Below are positions 18,601 through 27,689 of a stretch of DNA of 64,000 bases, one piece after another. The stretch lies in contig JAFCMP010000124.1 in the NCBI GenBank assembly GCA_017506865.1, positions 310,001-374,000 of the forward strand, written 5' to 3'. The notes under the pieces are model-generated. The model had not been told where the DNA came from. It saw only the letters and a program-made list of their open reading frames with translations, and did no database searches. Position 1 is the stretch's first letter; each line of letters opens with the position of its first letter. The DNA is from Tribonema minus. Lineage: Eukaryota > Sar > Xanthophyceae > Tribonematales > Tribonemataceae. The position numbers and the translations under genes were made by a program.

Positions 18601-21600
18601 ATACAGCAGCATGGCCAGTCGTTCTTGTTTGGGCACAGAGCACGCATGTGCTCCTGCTGTGACCCCCCCCCCCCCCACACACACACACATACCCAGACAG
18701 GCATGACCTGTGAGCAGCGTTTAGCACTTTTCGTTCTGGAATGATGTGAGCGGGGCTTTGCAGAAACGCTGCAGCCAGTACGACGCGCCATGCAGATAGG
18801 ACACCCCGCCTGGTTTTGCAGCTCCTGCTGAAGCACTTCAAAAGCAGTGTAATCACAAGCTTGTCAGCAGCGTTCGTTCTGTGTCAGGAGCGTATGGCAG
18901 CTCGATTGCTGAGCATCTGATGACTTGTAGCAGGCTGTGCAAGACTGGGATATGACTGCTGCGCGCTGCGGGACTGGGAATACGTAAGCACGTCGCGAAG
19001 CCATCATGATGAGTGACGCTCTGCATGTCGAAGTACTGGCAACTGTACATCACAGCGGGGTGATCAGCGGTCTCAAACTTCATGATGCCATTGGCCAGAA
19101 GCCACCACAAAAAAGCCTCAACGCAGGCCAGACCTTCGCCAAGCGAACGCTTTTTAATGCAATTGACCATGGAGCAACGCGGAGAAACAGTCGCTTCCTT
19201 GAACGCAACCACTGACCATAATCTTCCTTTTAAGAACCCAGCAATGACTCAGCCCTACCCCCAACTCCATGCTGCTGGCTGGCAGCGCGCAACAATTGAC
19301 AATAAGACCCTGACGTCATTGCACAAAGTTTGAAACACACATGGCGACGCCAGTCGAGCCCGCAGCAGCGCAGAGAGAGTGATGCTGGCAGCAGCGCTCA
19401 ACAGTCATCACTCACGACTCATGAGTGAGTCATCACTCATGGGTCATGCCGTGACGTGATCGTATGATAGAGGACGCCTGATGATGACCCCAGGCCAGAC
19501 AAGTCATCAGCAGCTCAGCAATGACGGCGGCACTGAGCACCCGCTACCGATGCCGTGACGGTCTTGCACTGAAAACCCACCTGATATGTTCTTGCTTATA
19601 AAACGCACCTAATAACCTCAGACAGGCCGTCGGCAGCCGGCGGAGCAGCGCCGCCAGTCGCAGCGGGAATGGGCTTTCCCTCCAGGCACGCCTGTACTGC
19701 CGCCAGATACTCCGCATCCTGTATGAGTGATGGAAAAAAAACATCAGAGATGCATGTAAACATCCAAACTTCAGGGAGGGAGTGGCACAGCAGCCGACCT
19801 GGAGTGAGAGCGCAGAGGGATCTTCAAAGTGCAGACTCAAGTTGATGATTCAGCTTCTCCTTCAGGCACGCCTGCACTGCCGCCAGGTTGTCCGCATCCT
19901 GCACATGCAATGGAGAAACAATATATTCAAAGATGTATGTATGTCAATACTTGAACCTCATGGAAGATAAGGGAGTGGCACAGCAGCCAACCTGGAGCAA
20001 GAGCGCACAGAGATACCAGCAACTTGGCATCAAGTTGAAGAGAGAAATGATCCGCGATATCAGATCAAGCTCCCCCCCCCCCGCCACGCCTGCACTGCCG
20101 CCAGATGGTCCGTGACCTCTAAAGCAAAGGCGTACTTGAAGTGCAACTTCGTGTTGGCAAATTATCATATAGAGCTTGCCCTTCAGGCACGACCGCAATG
20201 CATCCAGGAGGTCCTTGCCGTGCAAATGAATATATGGCCAAAGCGGAGTCAGATTGAGTTTGAATGGAGTCGTTGCTCACGTAGGGTTGTCATGATGTGT
20301 CACAACAACTTGAAGTAAGATATTGGGCGGAGTGAAGTCGGACCGGGTTTTTCAGGAGTGTTCGCTGATGCGGAGTCGCCATGATGCCCGGGGAAAAGCT
20401 GTTTGCAGGGTGGCGGTTTGAGGCGTGTTGGTGATACTAACAACAAACTTTGCACAGGTACAAGCGCTTAAGTAAGAGAATCTCCGGGTGCTGCTCTTCA
20501 TCTGCAGCAGGTACACCCTGTCCTACAACTACATGCTTCAAAGTACATCACATTCACGCCAAGTGCGCACCTTGTCAGCGCTCTTGTCCTGCATCCAATA
20601 GAAGAACCTCCGCGTGCTGTTCTTCATCTGCAGCAGGTACACCCTGTCCTGCGGCCGCCCTGTGTCCACCTTTGTGAACTCCATGTCTCCCGGCATCACA
20701 ATAATGTCATCTACCACCTGCGCACCAACCGCAGCGCACGCCCGAGTTCAGCTTTATGTGAATGCAAAAGTGCACGTAGCCCTCACTGCTTTTGTAAGAA
20801 TGTCATGCTGCTTACGATGGAGCAAGATATGATCTTGTGAAAATTATTTTGATACTTGTACATCAAGGTACAGCGTTGTGGACTTCATGTCGCCTGGAAA
20901 CTTAACAATGTCATCTCCCATGTGCGCATTATTATTGCACGTGCATGGTGCATCACGTGTACCCCGGACAGGTGGGACGAGGCTATAACTTGAACGTGTG
21001 CGTTTACTATACGTGCTTGTGAGCAAGCGTCGTGATGATCATCTGCGGTATTTCGCGCCGCTTGAGGAAGAATCAACAGAATTTTCATAAAGGCGGGCTT
21101 ATACATGACCAGCTGCTGTGTTAATTGAAGTTGGTGGCTGCTGCTCTGCCGCCTGCGGGCAAGCACGGTATGCGCTAGCTGTTGACACTAAGCCCAGACA
21201 GTCGTATAAGGTGCACAAGCACCATCCACCACTGAGCCCAACGGGTGCTAGCCATTTCGGGTCAGTGCTGCGTCGTCATGATAGCATACTTCATGCAGCA
21301 TGGCTCAAGAGCGTTGCGCTCATGTGCATGCTGAGCACTGATGCGGTGGCCACGCCAGCCAAAGGTACGTCAGCCGAGAAGTCAAGACTATGAACGCGCA
21401 TCGTACCAGTACCTGCCTGCACATACGCCAAGCAATCGTTGGAAAATACTTGCGTGTCGGCAAGCGAGTCGCAGATGCACGTGGTGCTGACCAAACCACC
21501 ACCTGTTAGGGTTGAGGAATTGGTGCACTGCTACACTGAGTTGTGACTGCAGCTGGCGCAGATTGAACGCAATGAGGCGAAAGCTGCAATCTGTCCTCAG

Positions 21601-22435
21601 CGCCAGTGTAATAATCCCGCATGCTGCCGTGCGACGTGACACGATCGCTGCACAATATCATGTCATGAACTTGAACTGCATTGGAGCATCTTGAGAGCAG
21701 GCTCAGAACAGCGCGCTTGGTGCTGGAAAATAAGCTGAAATACTGCCGGAAAGTAAGCTGAAGTATCGCCAGCATAGCAGGATTAGGTGCTTGCTGACGT
21801 CGAGTTTCTTTAAAAGTCATTTCGCTAATACTTCTGAAGTATTGGCTTTGTACAGGCCAACAAAAGATGCCCTTTGTTTGAAGTCATGAGATGCGACCTT
21901 GGGCGTGTTTTCTTGCTGCTGCTGCTGCTGCTGCTGTGAGTCAAGATGGCAGCAGCGAGATCGTTGATGAACATGCACCCCGCATTGTTTTAACGGAAAG
22001 CCATCGTAAAGATCGTGATAAAGATCATATTGATACAATCCTCGGCGGCACTCACTGCTCTAGTGACTCTGTCCTGCCACTGGAACCGCATGAGCTGATC
22101 CATCGCATCCTTCAGCACAGTGATCTGCAAGAAAGAACAAGCAACCGCACAAAACCTCAACTCGCGCGCGGGCAAGTTATACTTGAGCTGCTCAGATTTT
22201 GAGAGTATAGCAATATGAAGGCCACAACTCATTAGAGACTACCAATGAATGCAAGTAGGTGCGCTTGTGTGTCGCCAAGCAGGGATGATCAATATACGGA
22301 CAAAAGCTGCGACAGAAGCTGGATCTAGAGCTGGCTGACCTGTCCTTTCCGCTTGTCGGGTGTGATCGTAAATTTGCCAGCTGCTCCCTCCTTGTCTTGC
22401 AGCTTGCCAGCCTTGAAGCTAACAAACGTGCTCAT
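12448..22435 (-). CDS. RPN13: 26S proteasome ubiquitin receptor RPN13/ADRM1, complete, ten exons
   Basis: RPN13 sits on the regulatory particle through RPN2, binds ubiquitin with its N-terminal Pru domain and recruits the deubiquitinase UCH37 with its C-terminal DEUBAD domain. Exons 22340-22435, 22056-22124, 20571-20717, 19609-19718, 18429-18486, 17297-17360, 15935-16006, 14537-14667, 13428-13553 and 12448-12630 join in phase to about 351 residues, a normal length. The Pru domain is seen as MSTFVSFKAGKL, ITPDKRKGQ, RFQWQDR, DDIIVMPGDMEF and RFFYWMQDK. An Ala/Pro/Gly-rich linker follows, then the DEUBAD segment with LRSPQLQQALASLTHALQ and IMSNFGLD. All introns are GT..AG. Whether the protein binds UCH37 here is known only for the family. 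Introns carry exon-edge copies like those of topA. Confidence 0.93.
13428..13553 (-). CDS. RPN13: RPN13 exon 9
   Basis: 42 codons with VVEELSQLVPEE and TLRSPQLQQALASLTHALQ, the best conserved DEUBAD segment. The acceptor follows a nearly pure poly-C tract of 28 bases. Confidence 0.92.
13561..13588. repeat. Poly-G tract (poly-C on the coding strand)
   Basis: 28 bases of G, interrupted once by C, lie eight bases outside RPN13 exon 9, where the polypyrimidine tract should be. Confidence 0.95.
14537..14667 (-). CDS. RPN13: RPN13 exon 8
   Basis: It encodes RITAADLQRAMMGIAAPRPR, then VVPLTEVLSADDVLATGILN, the start of the DEUBAD helical region. The acceptor is GCAG|GTCGCA and the donor TCAG|GTATGT. 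Three decayed copies of its 5' edge lie upstream. Confidence 0.88.
14775..15206 (-). repeat. Three decayed copies of the 5' edge of RPN13 exon 8
   Basis: The exon edge gcgctgcagatccgctgccg (14639-14658) recurs in changed form at 14781-14820, 15024-15066 and 15163-15206. Each copy includes the acceptor-side gatgcgacctgc and some intron. Confidence 0.85.
15540..15800. repeat. Tandem pair of about 110 bp in RPN13 intron 7
   Basis: 15557-15660 and 15719-15815 share gtggcagctcag and the block ccaacttcaacatgaag. No exon is copied here. Confidence 0.65.
15935..16006 (-). CDS. RPN13: RPN13 exon 7 (linker)
   Basis: An Ala/Pro-rich linker (AQAAAATEPPPPPAAAPAAP). The phase at both ends agrees with exons 6 and 8. 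The acceptor is GCAG|GGGCGC and the donor ACAG|GTAGTC. Confidence 0.7.
17297..17360 (-). CDS. RPN13: RPN13 exon 6
   Basis: It encodes VDLQSLQGILNNMGFAPPQP, the start of the region before DEUBAD. The acceptor is ACAG|GTGGAT and the donor ACAG|GTATGT. It leaves one base for exon 7. Confidence 0.85.
17436..17482 (-). repeat. Diverged copy of the 5' edge of RPN13 exon 6
   Basis: The plus strand reads cattccaaactgcagcaact then gcaaatccacatgtg, resembling 17320-17364 of the exon and its acceptor. Confidence 0.65.
17615..18285 (-). repeat. Copies of the 3' edge and donor of RPN13 exon 5
   Basis: Blocks at 17615-17665 (cctacctgccatgcttgcgc), 17965-17995 and 18240-18285 (gcccgcctgccctgcttgcg) resemble the exon end and donor at 18422-18450. 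Confidence 0.65.
18015..18087. repeat. Exact 34-bp direct repeat with 5-nt spacer
   Basis: 18015-18048 and 18054-18087 are identical (cacattaattccggcaccga and on). Each ends in an A run. Confidence 0.95.
18429..18486 (-). CDS. RPN13: RPN13 exon 5 (linker)
   Basis: 19 codons of Ala/Gly/Pro-rich linker (SLGSRPAGAAPTAGAPAGQ). The acceptor is GCAG|GTCACT and the donor GCAG|GTAGGC. The frame is fixed only by its neighbours. Confidence 0.7.
18663..18689. repeat. Poly-C followed by (AC)n
   Basis: Fourteen C followed by seven AC units in RPN13 intron 4. Confidence 0.95.
19609..19718 (-). CDS. RPN13: RPN13 exon 4
   Basis: It encodes DAEYLAAVQACLEGKPIPAA, the helix that follows the Pru domain, and then a linker. 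The donor at 19608 (AG|GTGCGT) is preferred over GAG|GTTATT at 19617 because only it keeps the next exon open in a sensible frame. Confidence 0.8.
19855..20222 (-). repeat. Three decayed copies of the 5' edge of RPN13 exon 4
   Basis: The exon start caggcacgcctgtactgccg (19683-19702) recurs at 19866-19885, 20087-20104 and 20184-20205 with one to several changes. Acceptor and intron sequence are copied as well. Confidence 0.8.
20474..20533 (-). repeat. Copy of the inner 3' part of RPN13 exon 3
   Basis: tgctcttcatctgcagcagg then tacaccctgtcct repeats 20617-20650 of the exon almost exactly. It lies downstream of the real donor. Confidence 0.85.
20571..20717 (-). CDS. RPN13: RPN13 exon 3
   Basis: 49 codons include VVDDIIVMPGDMEF, RVYLLQMK and RRFFYWMQDKSADK, completing the Pru domain. 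The acceptor is GCAG|GTGGTA and the donor AAG|GTGCGC. Both edges are duplicated in the flanking introns. Confidence 0.92.
20866..20930 (-). repeat. Copy of the 5' edge of RPN13 exon 3
   Basis: On the minus strand it still reads MGDDIVKFPGDMKSTTLYLD, against VVDDIIVMPGDMEF in the true exon. It lies upstream of the real acceptor. Confidence 0.8.
21914..21937. repeat. (CTG)7-8 microsatellite
   Basis: Seven to eight CTG units in RPN13 intron 2. Confidence 0.9.
22056..22124 (-). CDS. RPN13: RPN13 exon 2
   Basis: 23 codons give ITVLKDAMDQLMRFQWQDRV then TRA, the FxWxDR segment of the ubiquitin-binding Pru domain. The acceptor is GCAG|ATCACT and the donor GCA|GTGAGT. Confidence 0.9.
22340..22435 (-). 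CDS. RPN13: RPN13 exon 1
   Basis: The ATG at 22435 starts MSTFVSFKAGKLQDKEGAAG, then KFTITPDKRKGQ, the first strands of the Pru fold. Donor ACAG|GTCAGC. No longer N-terminus is needed, because family members start the same way. Confidence 0.92.
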
Positions 22436-22680
22436 TCGGGCTGGTGGCTGGCCTGGCCTTGTTTTACACTGTAAGATCTGACAAACTTCAAACATATGTC
22501 AAAAAACTTCAAGAAGTTCGAGGGGGCTCACTCATCGAACACAGACCGCCGCGCGCGATACTAGTTCGCCGAACGCCCCCCCGCCGCGCCCGCACCTGTT
22601 ATGTTGGCAGCAGCAGTAGAGGCGGCAGGCAGGCAGCGGCGGCCGCCAGGGGGACCCACGACCGGATGAACCCACAACCA
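22436..22680. promoter_or_regulatory. Probable RPN13 5' flank
   Basis: The 245 bp between the RPN13 start and the TIR element must hold its promoter and 5' UTR. I see no TATA box. The part at 22540-22670 is GC-rich. Confidence 0.4.
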
Positions 22681-22683
22681 GAT

Positions 22684-22796
22684 GAAAGTGGGTGACGTTT
22701 TTCGCCCTCGCTAAGGGCCTGGCTTTTCAGAGGCCAAATCTGCCACTAATTTTGCCTAGGGCAAGTCCTAACCCTAACCGCCGAAACGGCCACTCA
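22684..22796 (+). repeat. Left terminal inverted repeat
   Basis: The tip gaaagtgggtgacgtttttc and about 110 bp in all match the inverted right end and the left end of the second copy at 51093-51215. It includes a short cctaaccctaacc run. Confidence 0.75.
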
Positions 22797-22951
22797 CTTG
22801 CCTTGATTCAGCTTTCTGGAACATGGTGGCATAGCTGGGTGTTCTGGAATAATTTGAAGGCTGATACATCTGAGAGGTCGGACATGCGTGTAGGTCTGGC
22901 CATTTATTTTCTCAGCCCTGAAGCATCGGGAGGCACAGAGAGAGTGGCGAG

Positions 22952-24001
22952 ATGACCATCGCACCCAGAGGCAGCAGCAAGGACAGAAGCAGCACAGAGT
23001 ATTACCAGGCCTGGCGGAGCAGCACTACTGGTAGGGGAGCACGCGGACTGGGCAGGCAGCATCACAACGTCCATGGACTCCGGGCCAGCAGTGCTGCGGC
23101 TGGTTGGAGCGGAAGCAGCACAAGCGGAGTAAGCAGCAGCAGCAACAGCAACGAAGGGGACACCTACAGCCTCATCAGGGTCATCCAGATGGACGAGGCT
23201 GTTCCGGACACACAGCGCAGAAACGGGTGGAGGTATACCGCCCCTAATGGCCAGTGCTACCGTGCCCAGGCCAAGTTTGAGACGGGCTTCAGAGTGCGCT
23301 GGGTCGAGGGCCTTGGCAGCTGGGCCGCCAAGAAAGCAGGCACGTGCTGGTTCAACTCGGCTCCCCCTGGAGGCGACCCTTATCTTCCGGACTTCCTGTC
23401 GTGGGCACGTAGCCTGCTGCAGTCGGGCCGTGTGCATCCTGATGATGAAGCAGCGTGGCGCTTCGCATTCGTGGACGTGGAGGGGGGTGGCAGGGGAAAG
23501 TATGTCATCTCAGCAGCCGACTCCACTTGGCGCACCATGGTGTCATGGGTACCCGCCCACCTGGGTGTTCCATCTTCCCAGCAGCAAGCCGATGGCACCA
23601 AAGTGGTGCGCTTATGGCAGCTGCCGCTCCGTGCAGGGGGTAGTGAAGACCTGACGCCGTGGTTGGAGCCTGCAGACGCGGCGGCTGCAAACACTGCTGA
23701 CGATGAAGTGTACAGACAGCTCAGCGTAGCCTCCTTTGGCCAATTGCGCCCGCAGTACGAGCCCGTGACCGTTTTTGCCAAGAGATGGAAAGCCTTGCTC
23801 CCAGGATCGTGCCTGGCTATCCTCATCGCAGATGCTTGGAGAACCAGGCAGCTACAGTTGTTCTTGAGGCGCTCACACTGCCACAGGTTCGGCTTTCGTG
23901 ATGTAGACCCTGGAACACACGAGTTCATCCCACCTGCGCCACATGGTCGGCCAGCAGGAGCTGCGAGGGCAGGTGTCAGCACGCAACGCACTCGCCGGTG
24001 A
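22952..24001 (+). CDS. N-terminal part of the TIR-element protein (frameshifted from 23943-27683)
   Basis: This is a 349-residue frame starting at an ATG just after a purine-rich leader. The first 90 residues are Ser/Gly-rich and low in complexity. After that comes a folded-looking region with KKAGTCWFNSAPPGGDP and a second block ending FGFRDVDPGTHEFIPPAP. TCWFNS resembles the Cys box of cysteine peptidases, but no further support is visible. The frame ends soon after PAPHGRPAGAA. The damaged copy at 54850-55100 reads straight through here because it lacks one base present at about 23973, so this ORF and the next were most likely one gene of about 1,580 codons. I do not recognise the N-terminal domain. 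Confidence 0.65.
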   Translation: MTIAPRGSSKDRSSTEYYQAWRSSTTGRGARGLGRQHHNVHGLRASSAAAGWSGSSTSGVSSSSNSNEGDTYSLIRVIQMDEAVPDTQRRNGWRYTAPNGQCYRAQAKFETGFRVRWVEGLGSWAAKKAGTCWFNSAPPGGDPYLPDFLSWARSLLQSGRVHPDDEAAWRFAFVDVEGGGRGKYVISAADSTWRTMVSWVPAHLGVPSSQQQADGTKVVRLWQLPLRAGGSEDLTPWLEPADAAAANTADDEVYRQLSVASFGQLRPQYEPVTVFAKRWKALLPGSCLAILIADAWRTRQLQLFLRRSHCHRFGFRDVDPGTHEFIPPAPHGRPAGAARAGVSTQRTRR

Positions 24002-27000
24002 AAACTACTTTCGCAACCTGTACTCACTGCTTCTGGGAACTGACATCTCCCATGAGACATTTCAGCGCTGGCTCAGCAGAGCAGAGGCGCCCCCAGCATT
24101 GTCTGTGCAGCAGATGACGCACTGGCTATCGTTGACCCAAGCACAGGTCGTGTTGTGGGAGCATCGCGGGAACGGCGCGTGCGTGTTTGGCGCAGCCGCC
24201 GACGCCGCAAACAAGTCATTGCTGCGCCCCAGAGCACTGCACATTGGAGTGCGCGAAGGACACGCATACAGGTTACTGGTCGATGGTCCCTGGACCGATC
24301 GGTTCGGTCACAGCGAAGAAGTAATGCTAGCCGCCGCGACGGACTTTGCCTTAGAGCATGGAGTACGAAGCCAAAAGCGCTTCAGAAACATGGCAACGTC
24401 GGAGGACATGCAGTCTTCGGAATCCCCTTCCTCGCCTCAATGTGCAGATGAGTTGACAGCGACCAACCCCGAGGGCCATGTGTTAGACACCATAGGCGAT
24501 GCATTGCATCAGCTCCGCAGTCGACAGCAGTTTGTGCAAGAATGCGAAGAGCAAAAGCTACCTGTTGAGGATACAGTCTGGTTTTGGGCCGGGGAAGATG
24601 GACTCAGGTACCTGGCCATCGAACTACACCACCGCGGGTTCTCAGGGGAGGCGAGGCTGAGCACATTTTCGACATGGACGCTTTTGAAATTCCCTGCACT
24701 GCACGTCGTCATCAAAAGCTGGTGGACTGGATCTCTATGCGGCCTTCACCCAGAAGATATCACCGGCGCACAAGCATTTCAACTGTCCTGTGCATTCGAG
24801 ACTGCGCTCTCAAAGCTGCGCAGGCAAATGCAGCACTTCAAGGTGATCAGCCAGTATTCGCCGTCCCTGCTGCGGGTACTCGAGTCTCACTGGCGTGGAC
24901 CTGTGGTCGGTGCGGAAGACCCACAGGGTGTGCAGTATACGCCACACGACATACAAGTCGACATCAACTCTGCGCACCTAGCGGCCATGTTGGCAATGCA
25001 CGAGATACCTGTCTTTGGGTACTTTGACGATGTGCAAACGTACAACGGGCACAACATCAAACCGGAAAACATGTACATTGTTGAATTGATCAAGCCTGCA
25101 GGGGCAGACATGGCTGAAGGTCGCTGTATGGATGCATTTCTCAACGCGGACATAACCCCTGTCCTTGGCTGCAACTATTTGAGGTATCTACAAGTCGTGG
25201 GCGCTCAAGCCGCACGGCACAGGATCACCCACTTCATCGAGCCCTCGCGAACAGTCAAGCGCTGCCACGTGCCAGCAGTGCTGCAGGCCTTCCTGGACAC
25301 GGACGCCAGCTCGCCTTGTGATGATGCGGAAGATGACATCTGGACTGAAGACCTGCAGCGCAAGTTCAAGAAGAGCGTTATTGTCACCGCTAGCGGGCAG
25401 GTGCAGCAGCGATACGCGGACAGCATCAGCGCTGTGATTGTCAGTGGTCGTGCTGAGGCGCAGAGCATTTCTGGGACACGGGTTGTCCCAGTCCCTGCAG
25501 AGATGGAGGCTGTGGTGTGGGAGTTGAGACAAGGTGGGGCAGTGCTGGGGCATATCTCCAAGAGAGATGCGCACATCTGCATGGACTGGCGCCGCTACTG
25601 GTACAAGGACGGCTTCTACGCGCTAGCGCTGTTCATCTTAGAGCATGTGCGCCTGCACGTGTTGGAGATGCGCAATGCATTGAGCGACTGCGGCTGCCAT
25701 AGCTTTGCATATAAGTGTGATGCAGTCTTCGCCAAGCCCCCGCAGTACTTCCAAGAACAGCAAGCGCGGTCCCGCTTTCCACATGTGTTCGGCAGTGACG
25801 CAGACTCCGATGCACGGGTGCCAGGCACATGCAAGTTTGAGGCGGCGCATCGAGCGAGCGGAGAGCGCACCTTTGGCCCCATGAGGCTGAAGTGCTCTCT
25901 GCAAGCTCTGCCGCCAGAATTGCGCCTGATTCAAGTCCCGGACCGCAGCAGAGTCCAGGTGCGTCCACTGTGGGGAGGTCTCCACTCCACTTGTTTCACG
26001 TCCCTGGACGCAGCAGAACAGGCATGGAGACAGATGAGCATGACAGCAAAGCAGGAGCGCTGGGCCGAAATTTGCGCTGCAGAGAGCCCCAGCGCCCTTG
26101 TCGCCGCCTTGAAAGACATGCTCAGCAACAGCACTGTGCCGCTCAGCACCGCTGTGACTGCCATGCACGCTGGGTGCGGCAAGAGCTACTGCCTGCTGCA
26201 TGCAGCAAAGCAGCTATTCAAAAGCGTGGTTATACTGACTCCGACCAACAGCCTGCGCACCGCCTACACCACGCAAGAGCTGCCCAAGGGATGGGTGGTC
26301 CGCACATACGACAGGCAGATGGGTTTATTCGTGGGCGAGGGAATGCAGCTGCAGAAGGCCAATGGAGCGCTTACAATGCCGAGGGTTGATGCAGTCATAC
26401 TGGAGGAAGCTGCGTACGTGTCCGTGCGCACGCTGAGCATGGTGCGCGCCGCTGCCGCCCATGTTGGTGCACATGTCATTGCCACCTATGACGTTCACCA
26501 GCTGGAGCCAGTGCAGGAGAGCACAAATGCCAACTACTCCGTGACCGTGGAAAACATTGAGAGCAGGGTAGCCCTCATGCAGCGCTTATTCCCGGTCAGC
26601 TACCACATCTTTGCACGCAAACGCGATGGCACCGCCAATGAGCAGGTAGATATGGATGATCACCTGCTGTATGTGCTCGCAGCCACCAGCGATGCAGAGG
26701 CCCGCAGGCGCGTCCTTGAGCGGTTCGGCACACGCAGCTCCTTCGAAACAGCGGCACAGAAGAAGGATGGCAAAGATCAGCGCTCTCATGATCGCTTCCA
26801 CGTCACGTACACCCGGGAATGTGCCAGGCACTGGGCCTTTCAGGAGCTGGTTCAGCGCCCAACCTCCTGCAGCAGCAGTGCGGCCAGCAGCAGGGAAGAG
26901 TTGCACAAGCGCAGCAGCGCAGATGAGATGCTGGTTAGGGGCGCACTGGTGGTTGCGGGCAAGTACCACAGGTTCAGCGGTGAAGGTGGTGGTGTAGTAC

Positions 27001-27683
27001 ACAAAAATCGTGTTTATGTGGTTATGCAGTCGGAGGCGGAAACCATCACGGTCAGCAGCCACTTTGACGGCGGTGAGAGCTTGCCAGGCGTGGAGGTGCC
27101 GCTGTACCTGGCAGAGCTGCTGTTCGACCCCCCTGGCAGCAGCACGGTGCACTCAGTGCAAGGGCGCACAGTGGAGGGAGCGCTGCATGTGCATGAGGTG
27201 GGGCACCCACGGGTCAACAAGCAGTGGTTGTACACAGCGGTTAGCAGGGGGCGTGGGCCAAGCAATGTGCATGCGCTGAACGACCGGCACTATCCTTCGC
27301 AGTTTGAGATGGGCGATGATGCCATGGCAAAGTGGGCGCTGCACAAAGCCCAAAACCACATTCGGTGGGACAAGAAGGCGGGGAAGAGCGCAACCAGCAG
27401 CGCTGATGAGCTAGCCGCTGTTCTACTGGAAGCCGTGCAGTGCGAGGGTGCATGCTGTGCCTGCTGCTATAAACCGTTTGTGTGCTCGATATCCAGTGAG
27501 CACCAGCCCACGCTGAACCGCATGTACAATGCGCTGGGGCACGAGTCCACAAACGTAGAAGTCATTTGCCTGCGCTGCAACAGGGAGAGGGGTAGCTGGG
27601 CGCCAAGGACTGCCGCGCCGTTTATGCGAGCCGTTCCAGAGCTGTTTGAAAAGCATGCACGTCAGAGTCGCACATCATGTTGA
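23943..27683 (+). CDS. Polymerase-like / SF1 helicase / HNH multidomain protein of the TIR element
   Basis: A 1246-residue frame. Residues about 335-350 (QVDINSAHLAAM) and 570-597 (FILEHVRLHVLEM, then FAYKCDAVFAK) resemble motifs A and C of B-family DNA polymerases of the protein-primed type. The DTD of motif C is changed to KCD, so activity is doubtful. Residues 742-749 (HAGCGKSY) are a Walker A loop, 817-823 (AVILEEA) a Walker B, and VHSVQGRT and YTAVSRGR (about 1097-1104) are helicase motifs V and VI, so a superfamily 1 helicase of the Pif1/RecD type is well supported. The C-terminus has CCACC near 1171, HQPTLNRMYNALGHES and CLRCNRERG, a zinc-bound HNH-type nuclease pattern. The frame is broken from its N-terminal part by one base. 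It probably drives replication or transposition of the element, which is inferred. Confidence 0.7.
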   Translation: MVGQQELRGQVSARNALAGENYFRNLYSLLLGTDISHETFQRWLSRAEAPPALSVQQMTHWLSLTQAQVVLWEHRGNGACVFGAAADAANKSLLRPRALHIGVREGHAYRLLVDGPWTDRFGHSEEVMLAAATDFALEHGVRSQKRFRNMATSEDMQSSESPSSPQCADELTATNPEGHVLDTIGDALHQLRSRQQFVQECEEQKLPVEDTVWFWAGEDGLRYLAIELHHRGFSGEARLSTFSTWTLLKFPALHVVIKSWWTGSLCGLHPEDITGAQAFQLSCAFETALSKLRRQMQHFKVISQYSPSLLRVLESHWRGPVVGAEDPQGVQYTPHDIQVDINSAHLAAMLAMHEIPVFGYFDDVQTYNGHNIKPENMYIVELIKPAGADMAEGRCMDAFLNADITPVLGCNYLRYLQVVGAQAARHRITHFIEPSRTVKRCHVPAVLQAFLDTDASSPCDDAEDDIWTEDLQRKFKKSVIVTASGQVQQRYADSISAVIVSGRAEAQSISGTRVVPVPAEMEAVVWELRQGGAVLGHISKRDAHICMDWRRYWYKDGFYALALFILEHVRLHVLEMRNALSDCGCHSFAYKCDAVFAKPPQYFQEQQARSRFPHVFGSDADSDARVPGTCKFEAAHRASGERTFGPMRLKCSLQALPPELRLIQVPDRSRVQVRPLWGGLHSTCFTSLDAAEQAWRQMSMTAKQERWAEICAAESPSALVAALKDMLSNSTVPLSTAVTAMHAGCGKSYCLLHAAKQLFKSVVILTPTNSLRTAYTTQELPKGWVVRTYDRQMGLFVGEGMQLQKANGALTMPRVDAVILEEAAYVSVRTLSMVRAAAAHVGAHVIATYDVHQLEPVQESTNANYSVTVENIESRVALMQRLFPVSYHIFARKRDGTANEQVDMDDHLLYVLAATSDAEARRRVLERFGTRSSFETAAQKKDGKDQRSHDRFHVTYTRECARHWAFQELVQRPTSCSSSAASSREELHKRSSADEMLVRGALVVAGKYHRFSGEGGGVVHKNRVYVVMQSEAETITVSSHFDGGESLPGVEVPLYLAELLFDPPGSSTVHSVQGRTVEGALHVHEVGHPRVNKQWLYTAVSRGRGPSNVHALNDRHYPSQFEMGDDAMAKWALHKAQNHIRWDKKAGKSATSSADELAAVLLEAVQCEGACCACCYKPFVCSISSEHQPTLNRMYNALGHESTNVEVICLRCNRERGSWAPRTAAPFMRAVPELFEKHARQSRTSC

Positions 27684-27689
27684 GGTTTA

